Positions 53,900-62,653 of a stretch of DNA of 64,000 nt are shown here, piece by piece (positions within the stretch are counted from its first letter, which is position 1; every line of letters starts with the position of its first letter). Source of the stretch: an uncultured Pseudomonadota bacterium (GTDB lineage Bacteria; Myxococcota_A; UBA796; SXON01); NCBI GenBank assembly GCA_903875225.1, contig CAIQVJ010000088.1, positions 62,001 through 126,000 on the forward strand, written 5' to 3'. The notes beneath the pieces were generated by a model. That model made no database searches. It was not told the origin of the DNA and saw only the letters and a list, made by a program, of their open reading frames with translations. The translations under genes and the position numbers were made by a program.

Positions 53900-54639
53900 T
53901 TCCCTTCGTCGGAGGCTGCGCCTGCAAGAGCGGGTAGCGGGTCGGCCAGCGTGGGGCCGGAGACGGGCTCTGCCGACACGGCGGACCCGCGGAGGAGCCC
54001 GCCACGATCACGAACCTGGAGCCACGCCGAGACCAGCCTGCCGAGCGAGTTGGCGTCCTGCTCGATCTCCCCAATCCGGGTCTGCGCGAGATTGAATGCG
54101 ACGACGGCAGGGAGCGCGACGAAGATCCCGACTCCGGTCGCCACCAGGGCCTCGGAGATGCCGCTCATCACGTTGCCCATGGCGCCGGCGCGCGCCGCCG
54201 CGGAGCCCAGCTCGTGGAACGACACGATGACCCCGATGACGGTCCCGAAAAGACCGATGAACGGGGCGTTGTTCCCGACCGTGCCGAGAAAGTTCATCCC
54301 CGCGTCCAACTCCTTCCGCGCCTTGGAGGTCTCGGACTCGAGCGCCTCGGTCAAGGCGTGGGACCCGCCGTCGCAGAACGCCATCGCCGCGCTGACGATG
54401 CGCCCCTCAATCGTCCCGCTGGCGCGGAGCAGGCGATCAGCGGCATCGGGATCGTTGGATCGGAGCGCTTGCAGGAGCGCCTCGCGGAGCGGCGGGCCGC
54501 CGCCGCGGCGGTTGCGAACAAAGAACAATGCCCGCTCCGACATCACGCCAACCGACGCGATCGAGAGGAAGATCAGGAGGTACAACACCCACGCGCTGCC
54601 GAGCAACGCGATCTTGAGCAGGATGTCAACGATGTTCAT
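53896..54639 (-). CDS. exbB: ExbB/TolQ-family proton channel protein
   Basis: 247 residues. The N-terminal helix is at about 10-32 (LLGSAWVLYLLIFLSIASVG). The cytoplasmic stretch contains charged GTIEGRIVSAAM. The two-helix motor region is at about 115-200: FLGTVGNNAPFIGLFGTVIG and SEALVATGVGIFVALPAVVA. These are the classic ExbB/TolQ signatures. The last 40 residues are a Ser/Pro-rich extension without a known role. It partners ExbD and TonB downstream. An 18-base gap separates it from the upstream lipoprotein gene. Confidence 0.95.
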   Translation of the reverse strand: MNIVDILLKIALLGSAWVLYLLIFLSIASVGVMSERALFFVRNRRGGGPPLREALLQALRSNDPDAADRLLRASGTIEGRIVSAAMAFCDGGSHALTEALESETSKARKELDAGMNFLGTVGNNAPFIGLFGTVIGVIVSFHELGSAAARAGAMGNVMSGISEALVATGVGIFVALPAVVAFNLAQTRIGEIEQDANSLGRLVSAWLQVRDRGGLLRGSAVSAEPVSGPTLADPLPALAGAASDEGN

Positions 54640-54657
54640 CGGGTTCGTTCCGGGAGT

Positions 54658-55584
54658 TCAGGGGAGGGTCAGGGTGGTGAGGTAGGTACCGAGCCCGCTG
54701 CCGCCGTCGGCCTGGGAGGCGACAAGCTCACCCGTGCCGAGTCGGGTCGTCACCACGGGGTGGGTGCCGTCATCGGCGTCGGTCCGGCGGTACTCGTCGA
54801 GAGAAAAGTTGACGTAGGATTCGTCGCAATTCGCGCGAAGGTCCGCGTAGAACTGGTAGTCGCCCGCGGGAGGTTCCCCTGGGAAGATCAAGGACTCCAT
54901 CCTGATCCCGTCGATCACGCAGCCCGAGTTGGAGTCCCGCGAGAGTGTGCCCGTGGTGGCTGCATTGACGACGTCCCGCGGGACCGAGGATCCGTCGAGC
55001 AGGCCGGTCGTGGGCGAGTCGGAGGCTACAACCTTTCCGTTGGGCGCCACCACGATCAAGTCCAGATCGACGTTCGTGTCCCACCGGAGCGACACGACGG
55101 CATTCGCAGGCGTGATCTCGTCCGAGCACGCGGCGAGGCTGCCGGCAGCGTAGTCAGGCAGGACGCAGATGCTGCTGTCGTATTCGGGTCCGGGGTGCCC
55201 CTCGCCGTCGATCGCGACGAAGGACAGGGTCTGCAGTCCATACGGGACCTCGGCCAGAAAATCGAGCGTCATGCTGAAGATGAGGTCGTTGTCCTGCGTG
55301 ACGTCCGGCCCGTCCACCGGCAGCACCCAGTATCCGCCCCCGAAGTCCTTCGCGGCCAGCGCCACGGTGTAGGCGTCCGGCGAAGCCAGCCCCTTGTACA
55401 CGATGCTGCCAGATCCCTGCGTGATCACGAAATTGGCGCCGGCTGCATACACGACGGAGGGGCTCACGCCCGCGTCGTCGACAGGCAGATCCCCCTCGAC
55501 GAACGTCGCATCCCGGACCTGGATCGCCTCGGATGCACCGGTGGACCAACCTGTCGCGGTGCAAGCAAGAAGGGCCCACATCAT
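54658..55584 (-). CDS. Lipoprotein with YfaP/DUF2135-like segment
   Basis: A 308-residue protein with an ultra-short signal MMWALLACTATG (lipobox LLAC). The start overlaps the porin stop as TGATG. The N-terminal half is beta-rich (VRDATFVEGDLPVDDAGVS, YAAGANFVITQGSG), with Cys residues around 140-160. The C-terminal half contains VVSLRWDTNVDLDLIVVAPN, GKVVASD and YQFYADLRANC, a pattern resembling YfaP/DUF2135 domains of predicted extracellular proteins. It sits between the OprO/P-like porin and exbB in the operon, so it is probably exported to the outer membrane or the intermembrane space. The function is unknown. Confidence 0.75.
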   Translation of the reverse strand: MMWALLACTATGWSTGASEAIQVRDATFVEGDLPVDDAGVSPSVVYAAGANFVITQGSGSIVYKGLASPDAYTVALAAKDFGGGYWVLPVDGPDVTQDNDLIFSMTLDFLAEVPYGLQTLSFVAIDGEGHPGPEYDSSICVLPDYAAGSLAACSDEITPANAVVSLRWDTNVDLDLIVVAPNGKVVASDSPTTGLLDGSSVPRDVVNAATTGTLSRDSNSGCVIDGIRMESLIFPGEPPAGDYQFYADLRANCDESYVNFSLDEYRRTDADDGTHPVVTTRLGTGELVASQADGGSGLGTYLTTLTLP

Positions 55585-57074
55585 CAGAATTCCCCTTGCA
55601 GGCGGACAGTCCACTGATCATTGGGGAGGTCGATCGGTTGCCCCGTGACGTCTCGCCCCAGGTGGTCGACGATGTAGTCGTACTGCACCACCAACCGGCC
55701 GAGCCCAGGCACCTGCCCGCCGACGAGCGGGGAGAGGGTCAGCACCGTGGCGTTCTCCGGGATGAACTCGCCGCGTCGCGCGTCGAACAGGTCCGAAGAC
55801 GGGTTGTAGGAGTCCGCCCGGAAGCCCAGGATGCCCCACCGGGTCACCTCCTGGGTTGCACCTGCGCTCCAGCCCAACTCCCGGATGTCGTACCCGGTGG
55901 AGACCGGGTCGGCGACGAAGTAGGTCCGGTCGAGGTTGCTGGCGACGGTGGCCTCGCCGGTCACAACTGTCCAACCCAGGGGACTGCGCACCCCAAGCGA
56001 CAGGTCTGCGTCAAAAGCCCAGCGGGCGAAGGTGGAGGATGCAGTCGCCGCCTGTCCGGAGTTTCCTGCCAGCTCGTCGAGCGTGACGAACCCGTCCTCG
56101 TTCGCGTCCGACCAGGTGAGCGTGGACTTCGTCGCCGCATTCCCGGCGTGGAACCCGGTCCCGCCCAGATAGGAGACGCCCCCCGCAAAGCTGACCTTGT
56201 CTGTCTTCCCGGTGGCTGCCCCAAGTCGACCGACGAACGTCTTCTCGGATGCAAACGGGAGCGTGGTGGTGGCGGGGTTGTCCCCGACTGGCTCGCCGTT
56301 CACGGCAGCGAGTGCATACCGGAAGGGTCCGAGCGCGCCCAGCAGCTGCACGCCGATGTCGGGCTCGCCGGCGAAGAAGGCACGGGATGCGAGCGTGCGC
56401 TCCATGAAGATCCGGCCGCGACTGCCCTGCGTCAGCTCGGCGCCGAAGGGAACGTCGCTCAACCCCGCGAGCACACCGACAAGCGGCGGTTGGGTCTCGA
56501 GCCGCTGCGGGAGAAAGAACAGGACCTCGGCGTGACGTAGATCGAGCGCGGGGCCGCGGACGGTGTTCGCGTCGATCTCGATGTCGGTGTGAGCGAAGCG
56601 GAACGACCGCTCCACCTTCAACCGGGCCCGGCGCACCATGAACCGGTCCTGGTTGAGCGCACCGCCGTCCGACGAGACTTCGTCTTCGGACTGTTGGTTG
56701 CTGATGAACTGGCCCTGGACGTACCCACTCACGTGCAGGTCCAGCGCCCCGAGCCAGTGGGCCCGGGTCGAGGAGTGCGCCTCTCCGGTGGCCTCTGGTG
56801 AGGCGGGGGGCGGGGGCACCGGCGCTGCTGCGGGCGTCGGAGCGGTGGCTGCCGGCACGGGGGGTGGGGCAGCGACTGCCTCGGGCGCCGACGTGGCAGG
56901 CGCCGAGGCGGTTGGCATGGGCGCCGCGGCCGGCGCCGTGGCCGGGACGGGGGTGGCCTCGATCTCCACGTCATCGCCGTCGTCGCCTTCACCGGCGCGC
57001 GCGACTCCCGGACCCATCGTCACGAGACAGAGCGCGAGCGCTGTCAGCTTGGTGCGAGCGTTGTTCCGGGTCAT
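55584..57074 (-). CDS. OprO/OprP-like porin
   Basis: 496 residues from the chosen ATG. Signal peptide MTRNNARTKLTALALCLVTM is cleaved after ARA. A long Pro/Ala-rich periplasmic linker (about 40-95) follows, then a beta-barrel of the phosphate-selective porin O/P family. Barrel landmarks are WLGALDLHVSGYVQGQF, RRARLKVERSFRFAHTDIEI, VLAGLSDVPFGAELTQGSRG and RWGILGFRADSYNPSSD. The final residue is Phe (RLQGEF), as expected for barrel insertion by BamA. Porins of this family take up phosphate or polyphosphate. The Pro-rich extension could contact peptidoglycan or TonB-like partners. Confidence 0.87.
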   Translation of the reverse strand: MTRNNARTKLTALALCLVTMGPGVARAGEGDDGDDVEIEATPVPATAPAAAPMPTASAPATSAPEAVAAPPPVPAATAPTPAAAPVPPPPASPEATGEAHSSTRAHWLGALDLHVSGYVQGQFISNQQSEDEVSSDGGALNQDRFMVRRARLKVERSFRFAHTDIEIDANTVRGPALDLRHAEVLFFLPQRLETQPPLVGVLAGLSDVPFGAELTQGSRGRIFMERTLASRAFFAGEPDIGVQLLGALGPFRYALAAVNGEPVGDNPATTTLPFASEKTFVGRLGAATGKTDKVSFAGGVSYLGGTGFHAGNAATKSTLTWSDANEDGFVTLDELAGNSGQAATASSTFARWAFDADLSLGVRSPLGWTVVTGEATVASNLDRTYFVADPVSTGYDIRELGWSAGATQEVTRWGILGFRADSYNPSSDLFDARRGEFIPENATVLTLSPLVGGQVPGLGRLVVQYDYIVDHLGRDVTGQPIDLPNDQWTVRLQGEF

Positions 57075-57143
57075 GGGCGGGTCCTGCTGTTTGCGGTCAC
57101 GGTGCGGTGAGCGGCGGATGCCGCTCACCAGGCGTCGCTTGGA

Positions 57144-57497
57144 TCAGACGGGCGGGAGCGCAGTGCCCTGCACCCAGGTGGAGGCCGGGATCCGGGTTGC
57201 GTTGTCGAACTCCACGTAGCCGGCGTCCGAGCACTGGTTCAGGCACTTCAGCGAGTCCGACTCGGCAGAGGTGGGCAGGTCGCAGTCCCAGCAGGTCCCG
57301 GCATCCCAGTCCACCCAGCACGCGGCGGCCGTGTCGGTGTCGGTGTCGGTGTCGGTGTCCGTGTCCGAATCGGCGTCCGAGTCGGCGTCCGTGTCCGCGT
57401 CCGTGTCGGCGTCACTGCTCGTGTCGATGTCGTTGCCTTTCTCTTTGCAGCCGACAATGGAGAGCGCTGCAATGAAAATCAAGGAGAGGGTACGCAT
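57144..57497 (-). CDS. Small Cys-rich lipoprotein with Asp/Thr linker
   Basis: A 117-residue protein: signal MRTLSLIFIAALSIVGCKEK (lipobox IVGC), an acidic linker (about 22-56, [19 protein letters not shown] and so on), then a C-terminal domain of about 60 residues with six cysteines (ACWVDWDAGTCWDCDLPTSA, LKCLNQCSDAGYVEF). It begins one base after the stop of the PstS-like gene. Small size plus a long acidic stalk suggests an accessory, perhaps delivering ligand or metal at the membrane surface. No family was recognised. Confidence 0.75.
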   Translation of the reverse strand: MRTLSLIFIAALSIVGCKEKGNDIDTSSDADTDADTDADSDADSDTDTDTDTDTDTAAACWVDWDAGTCWDCDLPTSAESDSLKCLNQCSDAGYVEFDNATRIPASTWVQGTALPPV

Positions 57498-57498
57498 G

Positions 57499-58719
57499 TC
57501 AGTTCGCCTCGCAGAAGCCGAGCCGGCACTCGCCGGACCCGCAGGGGTTGGAGTCATCACAGGTCGCACAAGTGGTCGCACCGGTCGTGGTGTAGTCGAA
57601 GTAGCAGTCACAGGACGCTGCCGGCTCTTTGGCGTACAGGGGACCGAGGTCCGAGTCGCGGGTCACATGCATGGCGCACATCGGAATCACTCCCTTGGGG
57701 ATCACGGCCTCGGCGAGGGTCTTCGTGACGCCGGCGGGCATCGCCGCGTCCGCGAAGTAGTCTCCGAGCACCTTCACGTCCGGGTCCGCGTAGCTGCCTT
57801 CGGAGGCTCCCTGGTAGGCGTAGAACGAGATGCTCGCCCAGACATTGTAGAGACCGCTGCGAACGTTCGCCTTGTCGAAGGTCGTGGCAGACGAGTCCGG
57901 GTAGTAGGCGACGTCCTGCCCCGCCTGCTTCCAGGCGAGGTTGCGCACCACGTCCCGGTGTGCGTCCGCCGTGGCGGCCGTGGCGAAGCCGATGCCGGCC
58001 TCCGGATCCGCGAGCGCGGACAGGTTGCTCACCAGGGCGGACCCACCGCCGGCGTCCGTGCCGATGTAGCTGCCCGTCGGGAGCGTGGACGCGAGAGAGA
58101 TCATCGCCTGGGTGCCCGAGTCGTCGTTGCGGCGCTGGTAGTAGGAGGCATCTGCATTGGTCCAGGGAGCGATCCCAGCGGCCGCGCCGAACCCGTAGAT
58201 CAGGTAGAAGGCCTCGGAGCTGATGGACTGCTGCGACGAGCCCGCAGGCACGAGCACCGCGACCGGGTCAGCCGGGCCGCTGATGTGAACAAGGCCCGCC
58301 AGCAGCGACTCGTCGCCGCCGACCAACGGACAGTTGGTGGCCTGTACGTCCAGGAAGGCGAAGTCCACCGGCTGTCCATCCAATGGAAGATTGCATGCCG
58401 TCTTGGTGCCGGTGTCCGCTGCCCAGTACACTGCCGAGCCGGTGATCGACGCGCTCGAGAGCGACGTCAGCGCGTAGGCTCCGGAGCAGGAGCCACCATC
58501 GTCCTTGTAGACGACGAACACCGGGTGGGTGCCGTTCTCCAGCACCGTCGCCATGGCGCCGACGACATCGCGCGGTCCGGTGCCGCCGGCGCCGTAGATG
58601 ATCGGCGCGCCGCCCGAGATGCTGTCGCAATCCGGGGTGTCAGCGTGTGCGATCAGTGGGGTGAGCACCTGGGCCACACAGACGGCCAACACCATTTTTA
58701 TGAGGGGAGAGCTGCGCAT
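57499..58719 (-). CDS. PstS-like phosphate-binding protein with Cys-rich tail
   Basis: A 406-residue protein with a signal peptide (MRSSPLIKMVLAVCVAQVLT, cleavage near AHA). The mature start IIYGAGGTGPRDVVGAMATV and the segment YQRRNDDSGTQAMI (about 194-207) correspond to the phosphate-contacting loops of PstS, where an Arg and a Ser-Gly-Thr bind the anion. The C-terminal 45 residues form a separate Cys-rich knot (CDCYFDYTTTGATTCATC, CGSGECRLGFC) not found in ordinary PstS. It is the first gene of the nine-gene operon, divergent from the phosphonate operon. No Pst-type permease is present, so ligand may be handed to another system. Confidence 0.82.
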   Translation of the reverse strand: MRSSPLIKMVLAVCVAQVLTPLIAHADTPDCDSISGGAPIIYGAGGTGPRDVVGAMATVLENGTHPVFVVYKDDGGSCSGAYALTSLSSASITGSAVYWAADTGTKTACNLPLDGQPVDFAFLDVQATNCPLVGGDESLLAGLVHISGPADPVAVLVPAGSSQQSISSEAFYLIYGFGAAAGIAPWTNADASYYQRRNDDSGTQAMISLASTLPTGSYIGTDAGGGSALVSNLSALADPEAGIGFATAATADAHRDVVRNLAWKQAGQDVAYYPDSSATTFDKANVRSGLYNVWASISFYAYQGASEGSYADPDVKVLGDYFADAAMPAGVTKTLAEAVIPKGVIPMCAMHVTRDSDLGPLYAKEPAASCDCYFDYTTTGATTCATCDDSNPCGSGECRLGFCEAN

Positions 58720-58820
58720 CAAGATACTCCGTGGTGGGTTGTTGTTGCACCCGGCTACTATTCGACGTCTCCCGCCGCGCCCGCGACGTTCCGGTATCAA
58801 TCGTGATGCACGGACGGATG

Positions 58821-58849
58821 TTGAAATATCACTGTTGTATCTATATTAC
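58821..58849 (+). promoter_or_regulatory. Sigma-70-like promoter for the phosphonate operon
   Basis: TTGAAA, 17 bases, TATTAC lies in a short AT-rich island between the two divergent operons; an overlapping TATATT at 15 bases is an alternative -10. It would produce a leader of about 165 nucleotides before the first gene. No second convincing promoter for the leftward operon was found. Confidence 0.45.
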
Positions 58850-58997
58850 TTCGCATTTGGAGCTTGGTTTGCGTCGAACATGTGACAGTTGTGAATATCT
58901 GGCCGCGAGTCCGGTGCGCAAGGCCGGAACGGGTTGGACTTGGGTGGTGCACAATCGTCACGTGGTCGAAGCAGCGACGCCTCACGCCTTTCATAGT

Positions 58998-59022
58998 CTG
59001 GGATCTCGCCTCGAGACCCCAG
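58998..59022 (+). promoter_or_regulatory. Hairpin abutting the first ATG of the phosphonate operon
   Basis: An 11-base inverted repeat with one mismatch (ctgggatctcg and cgagaccccag) and a 3-base loop ends one base before the ATG. It could be a translational block, an attenuator or an operator. If it blocks that ATG, the GTG at 59059 would be the real start. Confidence 0.4.
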
Positions 59023-60102
59023 ATGATCATCGCGCTCCCCGTCCTCGCCGAAGCAGGCGTGTCCGAAGTGGCCGACGGCACGGGAGGCGACCGCCGGGCC
59101 TCGTCCTCACGCCACCTGGGGTGTGCTGGTGGCGCGCTCCTTGCGCTCGCCCTCACGCCCGGCTGCCGGGTCGAGCTCGGGCCCCCGGCCCAGGCGCGCT
59201 CCACGTCGTATCCCACGGTCTGGATCTACACGGCCATCTACCAGGAGCAGATCGACCAGTTCGACGCCCTCGCCAGGCAGGAGCTTCCGGAAGTCGATCT
59301 CCAGTGGTTCCAGGCGGGCTCCGAGAAGGTGGCACAGCGCTGGGAGGCGGAGCACAGCGCAGGAGGGAGCCCAGCGTGCATCGTCGCCACCTCGGACCCC
59401 TCCTGGTACGTCGACCTCGCCGCCCGAGAGCTGCTGGTTCCCTATGTCTCGCCCCGGACGCTCGAGCTGCCGAGGGCCTGGGTGACGCCATACTACGCTG
59501 CCCACCACATCGACCTGATGGTGCTCGGCGCCCCGAATGGACAGCCCGGCCCGCAGCGCTTTGACGAGCTCGCGGACCCACGCTGGAAGGGGAAGTTCAG
59601 CAGCGGCGATCCGTTCTCGTCGGGGACGACGTTCACCACCGTGTCCGCGTGGGACCGACTGCACGGTCAGGACTTCCTGAAGCAGCTCGACGACAACGGG
59701 TGGGTGATGGCCGGCGGGAATTCGGCCGTCCTCAGCCGCATCGAGAGCGGTGAGAAGCCCATCGGTGTCGTGCTGCTCAACAACCTGCTCACGAAGCCCG
59801 GCACCGCGCAGATCATCTTCCCTGAGGACGGCGCCATCCCGATCCCTGGGCCGCTGGCGATCCCGACCGACTGCCCGGACAAGGCTGCGGCCGAGCGCGT
59901 GGTGGACTGGCTGTTCGGTGACTCCGCCCAGCAGCTCGTGGTCAAGAACCGGATGCACAGCCCCTTTCCCGGGATGCCCGCGCCCGATGGCGTCCCGCCG
60001 CTCGACCAGATCAAGCTCGCTCCTCTGCCCGACGACTTCCTCGACCAGGCGGCCGAGCGCGCCCCGGACCTGCGTGCCCGGCTCGAGGCGCTGCAGAAAT
60101 GA
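59023..60102 (+). CDS. Phosphonate ABC transporter substrate-binding lipoprotein
   Basis: About 359 residues from this ATG; a GTG 12 codons later is an alternative. The lipobox is TPGC in LLALALTPGCRVELG. The mature domain is a type-2 solute-binding protein of the FbpA-like family used for 2-aminoethylphosphonate: YPTVWIYTAIYQEQIDQFDA, ADPRWKGKFSSGDPFSSGTT and KPGTAQIIFPEDGAIPI. It is first in a five-gene operon with a fused permease, ATPase, PhnW and PhnX. Its TGA overlaps the permease start as ATGA. The downstream enzymes define the probable ligand as 2-aminoethylphosphonate, caught in the periplasm. Confidence 0.88.
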   Translation: MIIALPVLAEAGVSEVADGTGGDRRASSSRHLGCAGGALLALALTPGCRVELGPPAQARSTSYPTVWIYTAIYQEQIDQFDALARQELPEVDLQWFQAGSEKVAQRWEAEHSAGGSPACIVATSDPSWYVDLAARELLVPYVSPRTLELPRAWVTPYYAAHHIDLMVLGAPNGQPGPQRFDELADPRWKGKFSSGDPFSSGTTFTTVSAWDRLHGQDFLKQLDDNGWVMAGGNSAVLSRIESGEKPIGVVLLNNLLTKPGTAQIIFPEDGAIPIPGPLAIPTDCPDKAAAERVVDWLFGDSAQQLVVKNRMHSPFPGMPAPDGVPPLDQIKLAPLPDDFLDQAAERAPDLRARLEALQK

Positions 60103-61688
60103 CACGACGGATCCTGCTGGGAGGGGTCGGCGCGCTGCTGCTCGTGTTCATCGGGCTTCCCCTGGTGCTGCTCGCAGCGGGCGTCGGCCATGCCTCGCTG
60201 GCGTTGCAGGAGGCCGACGCCATCCGCAACACGATCCTCCTTGCCGTCGGCACCGCCGCCTTCGCGCTCGCGCTGGGGCTGCCGGTGGGGTGGGTGGCCG
60301 CGCGCAGGGCGCTGCATCCCCTGCTGGAGTCGGCGATCCTGCTGCCGTACGCAGTGCCGCCCTACGTCACGACCGTCGCGTGGATCGTGCTGGCGAACCC
60401 CACCAACGGGGTGCTCACCCGCTGGTTGCCCGTCGATGTCTACACGCTCACCGGGATGATCGGCGTGCTGGGCCTCCATCTCTCGCCGCTGGTTGCGCTG
60501 GCGGCGCGGGATGCCATCGCCCGCATCGATCCGGCGCTGGAGGAGGCCGCCCGCGTCTCCGGCGCTCGCCCCGCGCTCGTTCTGGCATCGATCACCCTGC
60601 CCCTGTCGGCTCCGGGGATCCTCGCCGCAGCGGCGTTCGTCGCCAGCTCCGCAGCGTCCAGCTTCGGCGTGCCCTACCTGCTCGCGTCCTCGGCCCGGAC
60701 CCCCGTTCCGGTCCTCACCTTGCGCATCTTCCGGACGCTCGAGCTCGAGCCGGTCACCGGGCGGCCCCTGGCCATCGCGCTCTCGTTGGTGCTCCTGGCG
60801 GTGGGCCTTGCCCTGCCTGCCCTGGTGCGGATTGTGCAGGGGCGCCGCTCGTACTCCAGCGCCCGGACGTCGCGGCCGCGACCGCGACAGGCCGCGCGCT
60901 CGCTCACCCTCGTGGTGCTGGCCTGGCTCGCCGTCGCCGTCCTGCTCCCGATCGGGACCATCGCGCTCACGAGCGTAGCGCCGGCCTTCGGGCACTTTGA
61001 CGGGTTCACGCTGGACCACTGGGTTGCGGTGATCTCCGAGCCGCGGACGCGAACCGCGCTCCTCCGCTCGGCGTTCCTCGCGGCTGGCGCCGCTACCGCG
61101 GCGGTCGCGATCGGCTCCCTGCTGGCCACGGTGGCGCACCGGACGCCCTCCCGTGCGGTCTCCATGCTCACGGGACTGGCCCGGGCGCCCTGGGCCGTCC
61201 CGGGCAGCGTGTTGGCGCTGGGCATGATCCTCGCCTTCTCGCAGGAGGTGCGCTTGGTCGTGGGCGACAGGGTCACCCTCGTGCTCGTGCTCGCAAACAC
61301 CCCCTGGATCCTCGGTATCGCCTACGCGACAAAATCGCTCGCCGTGCCGCTGGACGGCGTAGGCGCCGCCGCGCAGACCCTGGACCGCTCGTTGGAAGAG
61401 GCTGCGCGGATCGCGGGTGCCTCCTGGGCCCGAACCCAGATCGCGATCGTTCTCCCGCTGCTTCGCCCCGCGATCCTCGCAGGGTGGGCGCTCGTGTTCG
61501 CGGCGAGCTTCTGCGAGGTCTCGATGTCCGTGCTGCTGCGGGGACCGAGCACCGAGGTGTTGGGCACCCGACTCTTTGATCTGTTGAGCTACGGCTCGCC
61601 CCAGGAAGCAGCGGTGCTCGCGATGATCGTGGTCGCCGCCGTGCTCGCGGGCGGGCCCCTGATGACCGGGAGGGCGCGATGGGCGTAG
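60099..61688 (+). CDS. Phosphonate ABC transporter permease, two fused modules
   Basis: 529 residues, about 12 transmembrane helices. Two homologous halves each carry an EAA motif for the ATPase (LEEAARVSGARPALVLASIT at about 148-167, and LEEAARIAGASWARTQIAIV at about 433-452). One polypeptide thus replaces the usual pair, as in FbpB-like and PhnU2-type 2-aminoethylphosphonate permeases. The N-terminus begins at the ATGA overlap with the binding-protein gene. It overlaps the ATPase gene by 10 bases. It is inner-membrane located and should form the channel for the phosphonate. Confidence 0.92.
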   Translation: MTRRILLGGVGALLLVFIGLPLVLLAAGVGHASLALQEADAIRNTILLAVGTAAFALALGLPVGWVAARRALHPLLESAILLPYAVPPYVTTVAWIVLANPTNGVLTRWLPVDVYTLTGMIGVLGLHLSPLVALAARDAIARIDPALEEAARVSGARPALVLASITLPLSAPGILAAAAFVASSAASSFGVPYLLASSARTPVPVLTLRIFRTLELEPVTGRPLAIALSLVLLAVGLALPALVRIVQGRRSYSSARTSRPRPRQAARSLTLVVLAWLAVAVLLPIGTIALTSVAPAFGHFDGFTLDHWVAVISEPRTRTALLRSAFLAAGAATAAVAIGSLLATVAHRTPSRAVSMLTGLARAPWAVPGSVLALGMILAFSQEVRLVVGDRVTLVLVLANTPWILGIAYATKSLAVPLDGVGAAAQTLDRSLEEAARIAGASWARTQIAIVLPLLRPAILAGWALVFAASFCEVSMSVLLRGPSTEVLGTRLFDLLSYGSPQEAAVLAMIVVAAVLAGGPLMTGRARWA

Positions 61689-62653
61689 ATCTGGTGGGTG
61701 TGAGCAAGTCGTGGGGGAAGCCGATCCTGCGGGGGCTCGATCTGCACGTGGCGACCGGCGAGCTCTTCGCCCTGCTCGGGCCGAGTGGATGTGGGAAGAC
61801 GACCGCCCTGCGCATCGTCGCGGGCCTCGAGACGCCGGACAGCGGCGAGGTGCGCGTGGACGGGCAGCTCGTCGCCGGCCCCGGGCTCTCGCTCCCGCCC
61901 GAAGCGCGGGGCCTCGGCATGGTGTTCCAGAGCTATGCGGTGTGGCCGCACATGACCGTGCTCGAGAACGTGGCGTGGCCACTGCGGTTGCGTGGGTCGG
62001 CCGACGCCGTGAAGAGCGCACACGCAGCCCTCGACAAGGTGCGCCTGGACGGTTTCGCGGACCGGTGGCCCGGAACACTCTCGGGCGGGCAGCAGCAGCG
62101 CGTCGCGATCGCCCGTGCTCTGGCCACGAAGCCACGCGTGCTGCTGCTCGACGAACCGCTCTCGAACCTGGACGCCGGCCTCCGGGAGGAGCTGCGGGAC
62201 CAGGTGGCGGGGCTGGCGCGTGAGGCCGGCCTGACCGTGCTCCTCGTCACCCACGACCAGGAGGAGGCGCTCTCGATGTGCGACCGCGTCGCGGTGCTCG
62301 CAGAGGGCGTGATCCAGCAGGTGGGTACGCCGAGGGAGATCTACCTTCGTCCAAAGAGCCGTTTTGTCGCAGGGTTCGTGGGGATCCTGAACGTGCTCGC
62401 GACGCGAGCCCGATCCGGGCGCACGGATCTCGGCGGCGTGGAGGCCCCCGATGGCGAAGCGGAGATCGGCTTCCGGCCCGAGTCCGTCCGGTTCACCGAG
62501 ACGGGCGTCGCCTGCCACGTGGAGCGCGCCGTCTACCGGGGCGCGTTCACCCGCTACCATCTGCGCGTGGGCGACCGCCAGATCGTGGCAGACACCAACG
62601 ACGCGCCCCAGGCATGCATCCGCGTGACCGACGCCTGGCGCATGGAGGACTGA
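61679..62653 (+). CDS. Phosphonate ABC transporter ATPase
   Basis: 324 residues. It has Walker A GPSGCGKT (34-41), Gln84 of the Q-loop, signature LSGGQQQ (134-140), Walker B LLLDEP (155-160) and His192 of the H-loop (VTHDQEEA). The C-terminal part (about 235-324) is a TOBE-like regulatory domain (GFRPESVRFTETGVACHVER), typical of ATPases of the FbpC/PotA branch. It drives import of the ligand delivered by the lipoprotein and permease upstream. Its TGA overlaps the PhnW start as TGATG. Confidence 0.95.
   Translation: MGVDLVGVSKSWGKPILRGLDLHVATGELFALLGPSGCGKTTALRIVAGLETPDSGEVRVDGQLVAGPGLSLPPEARGLGMVFQSYAVWPHMTVLENVAWPLRLRGSADAVKSAHAALDKVRLDGFADRWPGTLSGGQQQRVAIARALATKPRVLLLDEPLSNLDAGLREELRDQVAGLAREAGLTVLLVTHDQEEALSMCDRVAVLAEGVIQQVGTPREIYLRPKSRFVAGFVGILNVLATRARSGRTDLGGVEAPDGEAEIGFRPESVRFTETGVACHVERAVYRGAFTRYHLRVGDRQIVADTNDAPQACIRVTDAWRMED

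Noticed and set aside
58875-58900. Possible Pho box around GTGACAGTTGTGAAT
   Set aside because: Only one half-site (GTGACAG) matches; no second copy lies 11 bases away in either direction.
59667-62135. Very long minus-strand frame of over 800 codons opposite the phosphonate ABC genes
   Set aside because: Codon-position shadow of high-GC plus-strand genes; the translation is Arg/Gly/Pro/Gln-rich without motifs, while the plus strand has full Walker and EAA motifs.
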